This document shows positions 59,863-64,000 of a DNA stretch of 64,000 nucleotides, piece after piece. Source of the stretch: Bacteroidales bacterium (GTDB lineage: Bacteria; Bacteroidota; Bacteroidia; Bacteroidales; JAADJA01); NCBI GenBank assembly GCA_020438105.1, contig JAGQVE010000001.1, forward strand, positions 62,001 to 126,000, given 5' to 3'. The notes beneath the pieces were generated by a model. That model saw only the letters and a program-made list of their open reading frames with translations, was not told the DNA's origin and ran no database searches. The position numbers and the translations under genes were made by a program. How positions within the stretch are numbered: position 1 is the first letter of the stretch; every line of letters begins with the position of its first letter.

Positions 59863-60474
59863 ATGAAAACACTTGACGCAACCGGGCTGAAATGCCCCAT
59901 GCCATTGATCCAAACAAAAAAGGCACTGAAAGAGATCGGCAAGGAAGATACGCTTCGAATCCTGATTGATAATGAAACTTCCGTGAAAAATGTGACCCAC
60001 TTTCTCAACGATAATAATTTACCGGTGGTTCAAAAGCGCGACGGTGAAATTTTTGAGTTGATCGTAAACAAAACAGGCGACGAAAGTTATGCGACTTCCG
60101 ATGCGGAAGCTTATTGCGAAATCCCTGAGCCGAAAGGCAGCAGCTATGTTGTGGTTTTTGCCAAAGATTATCTGGGCGAGGGAGAGTACGATCTCGGAAA
60201 TTCGCTGGTAGGCGCTTTACTCACCACCATGTTGGCCTCTGAGCGTTTGCCCGGAAAAATCATCGTTCTGAATAAAGGCGTTAACCTCGTAACAACCGGC
60301 TCACTCTATCTTAAACAATTGAAGGAGCTCGAAGCAAAAGGTGTGGATATAATGACCTGCGGCACCTGCCTCGATTATTACGATAAAATGGATGTGCTGG
60401 AAGTCGGGCGCGTTTCAAATATGGCCGATATCCTTGATGCTATGCTGGATGGAGGAAAAGTGATAAATATTTAA
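59863..60474 (+). CDS. yedF: Selenium-metabolism sulfurtransferase-like protein YedF
   Basis: A 203-residue YedF-type fusion known to travel with selenium genes: a TusA/SirA-like domain (about 1-75) with the conserved cysteine in DATGLKCPMPLIQTKKAL, and a DsrE-like domain (about 85-203) with MTCGTCLDYYDKMD. Probably handles selenium or sulfur transfer between proteins before SelD uses it, but the step is not established. It sits between selB and selD; its stop overlaps the selD start by one base. Confidence 0.9.
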   Translation: MKTLDATGLKCPMPLIQTKKALKEIGKEDTLRILIDNETSVKNVTHFLNDNNLPVVQKRDGEIFELIVNKTGDESYATSDAEAYCEIPEPKGSSYVVVFAKDYLGEGEYDLGNSLVGALLTTMLASERLPGKIIVLNKGVNLVTTGSLYLKQLKELEAKGVDIMTCGTCLDYYDKMDVLEVGRVSNMADILDAMLDGGKVINI

Positions 60475-61511
60475 TGATGGAAATTGATCTCTTAAACCTG
60501 GTTGAACAGGGCGGCTGTTCCGCTAAGCTTTCCGCAGCAGAGCTGAAGGAGGCACTGTCCGATCTGCCGGTAATTAAACACGAGAATGTTCTGGTTGATA
60601 TTGAGACACATGATGATGCCGGAGTTTTTAAGATCCGTGATGATTATGCCCTTATCCAAACCACTGACTTTTTCCCGCCGGTTTGTTCGGAGGCTTATGA
60701 TTTTGGTCAGATTGCTGCGGCTAACGCCCTCAGTGATGTATACGCCATGGGTGGACAGGTTTTATCGGCGCTTAACATCATGCTTTTCCCGGCCGATTTA
60801 CCCATGACAATCCTGAAGGAGATCCTGCGCGGCGGTCAGGATAAAGTGCAGGAATCGGGTGGGTTTATTCTTGGTGGTCATACCATCACCAACGAAATCC
60901 CAACCTACGGACTTGCCGTTACCGGCTGGATCCATCCCGATAAAGTAGTGACTAACGATCAGGCCGAAGCCGGAGATGTTTTGATTCTATCTAAACCCAT
61001 CGGGACCGGTATTATCATTTCGGCAAAGAAAAATAACCTCGTTTCCATAGAAGCTTATGAAGCCGCAAAAAACAACATGAAACATCTTAACGACAAGGGT
61101 GCCGAAGTGATGAACCAGTTCGGCATTAAAGCAGCCACTGATGTTACCGGGTTTGGCATAATGGGCCATGCCATGAAAATGGCCGATGGAAGTAAGGTGT
61201 CCATTCGAATTAATTCAAAAGCAATCCCTACCCTGCCCTCGGTGATGGATTTGATTGAGATGGGATGTATTCCGGGTGCGGCGTTCCGTAATCAGGAGTT
61301 TACGGATGCAGATTGCGAATTTGAGGATGCGGTGGATTACAATCACAAAATGCTGGTGCTGGATGCACAGACTTCTGGAGGGTTATTAATGGCTGTGAAA
61401 CCGAAAGATGCGGAAGCGGTTGTTGAACAATTAAAAAAATCGGGGTATCCCAATTCTGCCATTGTAGGTGAGGTGATCCCCCGTCGAAATAAGTCAGTTT
61501 ATGTTTATTAG
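60474..61511 (+). CDS. selD: Selenide, water dikinase (selenophosphate synthase)
   Basis: Makes selenophosphate, the selenium donor for SelA, from selenide and ATP. The 345 residues match the family. The catalytic pair is in EQGGCSAKLSAAEL (Cys15 and Lys18); here the residue is cysteine, not selenocysteine. Other motifs: DDAGVFKIRDDYALIQTTDFF (metal Asp), AANALSDVYAMGGQVLSALN, GGHTITNEIPTYGLAVTG, ATDVTGFGIMGHAMKMA, and the C-terminal LDAQTSGGLLMAV. It closes the Sec operon and starts with two ATG in a row. Confidence 0.97.
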   Translation: MMEIDLLNLVEQGGCSAKLSAAELKEALSDLPVIKHENVLVDIETHDDAGVFKIRDDYALIQTTDFFPPVCSEAYDFGQIAAANALSDVYAMGGQVLSALNIMLFPADLPMTILKEILRGGQDKVQESGGFILGGHTITNEIPTYGLAVTGWIHPDKVVTNDQAEAGDVLILSKPIGTGIIISAKKNNLVSIEAYEAAKNNMKHLNDKGAEVMNQFGIKAATDVTGFGIMGHAMKMADGSKVSIRINSKAIPTLPSVMDLIEMGCIPGAAFRNQEFTDADCEFEDAVDYNHKMLVLDAQTSGGLLMAVKPKDAEAVVEQLKKSGYPNSAIVGEVIPRRNKSVYVY

Positions 61512-61573
61512 TTTTACCCTTTAAATCTTATTTAATTTGTGCTGACTATACTGAATTCTGCAATTTTGAAGCT

Positions 61574-62044
61574 ATGACCAACTCCGACCTCATTCATAAA
61601 TTCTACAACTCCTTCAGCAACTTTGATCTGGAAGGAATGGCAAGTTGTTATCATAAAAACATAGAGTTCCAGGACCCCGCATTCGGATCATTAAAGGGGG
61701 AAAGAGCCATTAAAATGTGGGCGATGTTAATTTCCCGAAAGGAAGTGATCAGGGAGATCCGCTTTTCAAACATTCAGGCAGGAGAGGAAAACGGAAGTGC
61801 AGATTGGGTAGCCGAATATGCATATGGTCCTGAAAAGCGGAAAGTAGTAAACCGCGTGCATGCTGAATTTAAGTTCCGGGATGGCAAGATCATTAAACAT
61901 TATGATCACTTTGATTTATGGAAATGGTCGCGACAGGCCCTTGGCCCGGTGGGCTATTTGCTGGGTTGGAGTTCGTTTTTACAAGGTAAAATTCATAAGG
62001 AAACTAACAGACGGCTGGATGAATTTATACAAAACCAAAAATAG
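61574..62044 (+). CDS. NTF2-like / SnoaL-family protein
   Basis: A 156-residue cone-shaped alpha+beta barrel of the NTF2/SnoaL superfamily. It shows the opening helix LIHKFYNSFSNFDLEGMASC, YHKNIEFQDPAFGSLKGERA with the conserved D-P, and strands ending VHAEFKFRDGKIIKHYDHFDLWKWSRQA. Many relatives are small isomerases or ligand-binding proteins; the ligand here is unknown. It lies 62 bases after selD on the same strand, but with a gap and no obvious operon signal. Confidence 0.85.
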   Translation: MTNSDLIHKFYNSFSNFDLEGMASCYHKNIEFQDPAFGSLKGERAIKMWAMLISRKEVIREIRFSNIQAGEENGSADWVAEYAYGPEKRKVVNRVHAEFKFRDGKIIKHYDHFDLWKWSRQALGPVGYLLGWSSFLQGKIHKETNRRLDEFIQNQK

Positions 62045-62145
62045 GAAGCCGAACCGCTTCAAGTATCTAAAAAAAAAACGCGTTAAGCATCCCACTTGAT
62101 GATATACTATTTCAAGGGTCTCGCCGCCGGCAATCATTGATCAAA

Positions 62146-62177
62146 TTTGTTATTGATTCATTATTGGTGTATTTTTG
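62146..62177 (+). promoter_or_regulatory. Promoter of the parDE module
   Basis: TTTG (62146-62149), 20 bases, TATTTTTG (62170-62177): the cleanest Bacteroidota promoter in the window, 17 bases before the ParD ATG. Confidence 0.68.
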
Positions 62178-62194
62178 CATCAAAACTACCTACT

Positions 62195-62434
62195 ATGGCA
62201 CGACAAAGTATTTCCTTTACAGAACCGAATGATGAATGGTTAAAATCACAAGTTGAAAGCAAAGAGTATGCGAGCAAAAGTGAGATTATCAATGATTTGA
62301 TAAGGCAAGCTAGAAAACAACAAGTTCAAGTTGACTGGATAAGAGCTAAACTGGAACAATCTGAAAACAGCGGATTTACGGACGCTTCAAAAGACCAGAT
62401 TTTGAAAGAATCAAAGTCGCTGATTAATGGCTAA
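62195..62434 (+). CDS. parD: ParD-family antitoxin
   Basis: A 79-residue antitoxin from the ATG at 62195 (MARQSISFTEPNDEWLKSQ); the promoter at 62170 rules out the longer frame. A ribbon-helix-helix DNA-binding half (about 1-45) with SISFTEPNDEWLKSQV and SKSEIINDLIRQAR, then a toxin-binding tail. It represses its own operon and neutralises the ParE toxin. The toxin gene overlaps it by 8 bases. Confidence 0.93.
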   Translation: MARQSISFTEPNDEWLKSQVESKEYASKSEIINDLIRQARKQQVQVDWIRAKLEQSENSGFTDASKDQILKESKSLING

Positions 62435-62714
62435 TTACAGATTGAGCAATCAGGCCAAAGATGACTTAATTCGAATTCATCATTACGGAGCTGAAAAATT
62501 CGGGTTAGCCCAGGCTGATAAATATTTTGATTCGTTTTTTAAATATTTTGACATCATAAATGAGCGACCATTTTCATTTGAATCAGTTGATTATATAAAA
62601 AGTGGATACAGACGTTGTGTTTGTGGATCTGACAGCATTTACTTCAGAATAAATGATGGTATTGTTGAAATTATGGCAATTATAGGAAGACAAGACTTAA
62701 ATGCTATTATTTAA
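62427..62714 (+). CDS. parE: ParE/RelE-superfamily toxin
   Basis: A 95-residue ParE-type toxin: MANYRLSNQAKDDLIRIHHY opening, helical hairpin FGLAQADKYFDSFFKYFDII, and C-terminal strands SGYRRCVCGSDSIYFRINDG, IVEIMAIIGRQD with the final Arg-x-Asp. ParE toxins act on DNA gyrase or topoisomerase; the actual target here is untested. Overlap with the ParD gene gives coupled synthesis. Confidence 0.92.
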   Translation: MANYRLSNQAKDDLIRIHHYGAEKFGLAQADKYFDSFFKYFDIINERPFSFESVDYIKSGYRRCVCGSDSIYFRINDGIVEIMAIIGRQDLNAII

Positions 62715-62884
62715 AACTCTTCAAGTGTCACTGAGCACTCTACGCTTCAAGCGCCCCGCCGGTCCGCTGAACAGGCAGGCTTGAAGCATACAACAATAAA
62801 ACCACCCCCCTCCCCGTTTGAGATATCTTCAACTGCTTTCCAAAAACAAATGGTTTAATTATACCTAATCAAACAATCTTATAC

Positions 62885-63784
62885 ATGATCAGAAAAAACC
62901 GAAGCTCGTTATTTATTGTAACGATTTTGCTTGCTGGGCTTGTTGTGTCGTGCAGCGAAAGAGAAGATGTAACCCAATACGCTCCCACAGAAACCTATCC
63001 CGATGATAACACGCTTGATGGAATCGCCAGCAAAAAGGCCATGATCGTTATCGCCCACGACGACGATATGTGCGCCATGACAGGCACCATCTCTATGCTC
63101 AACAAAAAGGGATGGGACATCCGGGTTATTAGCATCAGGAAAGATGAAGACCGCAACGAAGCCCACCGCAAGGCTTGCAGCCGTTTACTGGACTCGGTAA
63201 TGTTTTTCAATTTTGATCCGGCCAAACTTAGGATTGAACCGGAAGATGGACAAAATTTATACGATGCAATTCCAAAAGATCAGTTTGAAAAGGTATTTAA
63301 CCGCCCGCTGGTGGAGCAGGAGATTCAGAAAAAAATCAATCAATTCCAACCTTCAGTGATCTTTACCCTCGACAGCGAAATGGGAGGTTACGGTCATCCG
63401 GAACATGTGTTTATCAGTCAGTTGGTGGTGGATTTGGCAAAAGCGGATTCAATCCAACCTGAATATATTTATCAAAGCGTTTACACAGATCACATGGAAA
63501 AAACGATCATGGCGAGGCACTCAAAGCGGATGAAGTCGTGGGGTTTTCCGGGTGATGGCTGGGAAAGGGCAAAGGCAGCTTATAACACCCCGGAAGGCAT
63601 GCCAGAACCCACCGTGCAGATCAACATCACATCCGAAGCTCAGGCCAAGATGAATTACCTTAAATCATACAACAAACGCGAACGCAAAACCATGGGTTTC
63701 TTTATCCCGGCCTTTGAATTTTACAGCGCCGAAGAATATTTTAATATATTTGACAGGGAGTTTTATCGGGTGATAAAGCTTTAA
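62885..63784 (+). CDS. PIG-L family deacetylase lipoprotein
   Basis: A 299-residue zinc deacetylase of the LmbE/PIG-L fold. Lipobox LAGLVVSC near residue 25 anchors it in the envelope. Active-site motifs: MIVIAHDDDMCAMTGTISML (the A-H-x-D-D of the family, with Asp as base) and the distal zinc His in GGYGHPEHVFISQ. Substrates of relatives are N-acetylglucosamine-type sugars and bacillithiol or mycothiol precursors; not determined here. Its ATG is 170 bases after the ParE gene, on the same strand. Confidence 0.9.
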   Translation: MIRKNRSSLFIVTILLAGLVVSCSEREDVTQYAPTETYPDDNTLDGIASKKAMIVIAHDDDMCAMTGTISMLNKKGWDIRVISIRKDEDRNEAHRKACSRLLDSVMFFNFDPAKLRIEPEDGQNLYDAIPKDQFEKVFNRPLVEQEIQKKINQFQPSVIFTLDSEMGGYGHPEHVFISQLVVDLAKADSIQPEYIYQSVYTDHMEKTIMARHSKRMKSWGFPGDGWERAKAAYNTPEGMPEPTVQINITSEAQAKMNYLKSYNKRERKTMGFFIPAFEFYSAEEYFNIFDREFYRVIKL

Positions 63785-63795
63785 GGAAATATCAA

Positions 63796-64000
63796 ATGCC
63801 AAAAAATAAAAATGTAAAATCTCACATCCTTCTTAGCATTTTTAGTTTATCACTTTTTATAACTTCTTGCTGTTTTTCAACTAAGGAGAAATACCTTGGC
63901 AGCAATCTATATCTTTCTGAGTATAGTAATATAGAACGAAGTATTTTATTTCAGCAAAAAAGATGTTCTAATACAGGAATTGAGATTGTACCAATGACAG
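63796..64000 (+). CDS. Partial lipoprotein of unknown function, cut by window end
   Basis: From the ATG at 63796 the frame stays open to the window edge (68 complete codons). The start is MPKNKNVKSHILLSIFSLSL followed by FITSCC, a likely lipobox with lipidated Cys near residue 25. The mature part (KYLGSNLYLSEYSNIERSIL) has no recognised family. It begins 11 bases after the PIG-L stop. It is rather AT-rich. Confidence 0.6.
   Translation, partial: MPKNKNVKSHILLSIFSLSLFITSCCFSTKEKYLGSNLYLSEYSNIERSILFQQKRCSNTGIEIVPMT

Noticed and set aside
60474..60530. Selenocysteine in SelD
   Set aside because: The catalytic position is an ordinary cysteine codon (Cys15 in GGCSAKL).

Overview
The window reads as chromosomal DNA of a Bacteroidota bacterium, probably of the Bacteroidales/Marinilabiliales part of the phylum. 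The evidence is type IX secretion (T9SS) cargo with C-terminal sorting domains, three PorP/SprF-type or related outer-membrane barrels, TAnnTTTG-type promoter boxes, almost no Shine-Dalgarno sequences, and Bacteroidota-specific families (CCC-motif, DUF4412, DUF5063, SMUG2-type glycosylase). I see no rRNA, phage, insertion sequence or CRISPR array.

Layout. 1-5.8 kb: a partial rlmD-like methyltransferase, a small membrane-protein cluster (DUF2752, CCC-motif, RDD) leading into the NAD(P)HX repair enzyme, and topoisomerase IV subunit B. 6-16.6 kb: a run of minus-strand housekeeping genes (GT39 glycosyltransferase, LolA, FtsK, DUF4412, cyclophilin, signal peptidase I, Dabb, HD, FtcD). 16.8-24.6 kb: SMUG2-like glycosylase, GNAT, ferritin-like protein, a phosphotransferase-RapZ fusion, HutI, and an ECF sigma operon. 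24.7-33.6 kb: a conserved barrel/TPR pair, a DUF1028 T9SS cargo overlapping its PorP/SprF partner, and an oxygen/iron defence group (bacterioferritin, flavin reductase-rubredoxin). 33.6-44.3 kb: an endonuclease/exonuclease-type protein, a hybrid histidine kinase without its phospho-acceptor histidine, TPR lipoprotein, recA-bcp, nth, an ECF sigma factor and uvrA. 44.3-47.2 kb: a Fur/Zur-znuA-znuC-znuB zinc uptake operon. 47.3-53.9 kb: a second PorP/SprF protein, a giant PKD-repeat adhesin with a gliding-type C-terminus, and a thioredoxin-fold lipid/redox protein.

The outstanding region is 54.1-61.5 kb. It holds a complete co-directional selenocysteine locus: tRNA-Sec (selC, anticodon UCA), selA, selB, yedF and selD. 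Immediately upstream lies a secreted T9SS cargo gene whose reading frame is interrupted by a single in-frame TGA at 55150-55152 and then continues to an intact T9SS sorting domain. A bacterial SECIS-like hairpin follows the TGA. Read through, the TGA makes a C-x-x-U motif in a 591-residue cell-surface protein. I propose it as an extracellular selenoprotein, delivered by type IX secretion and encoded with the machinery that makes it. A palindromic repeat array separates selC from selA.

61.5-64 kb holds an NTF2-like protein, a ParDE toxin-antitoxin pair, a PIG-L deacetylase lipoprotein and a partial lipoprotein cut by the window end. All functional calls come from reading the sequence and remembered family motifs; no database search was run.
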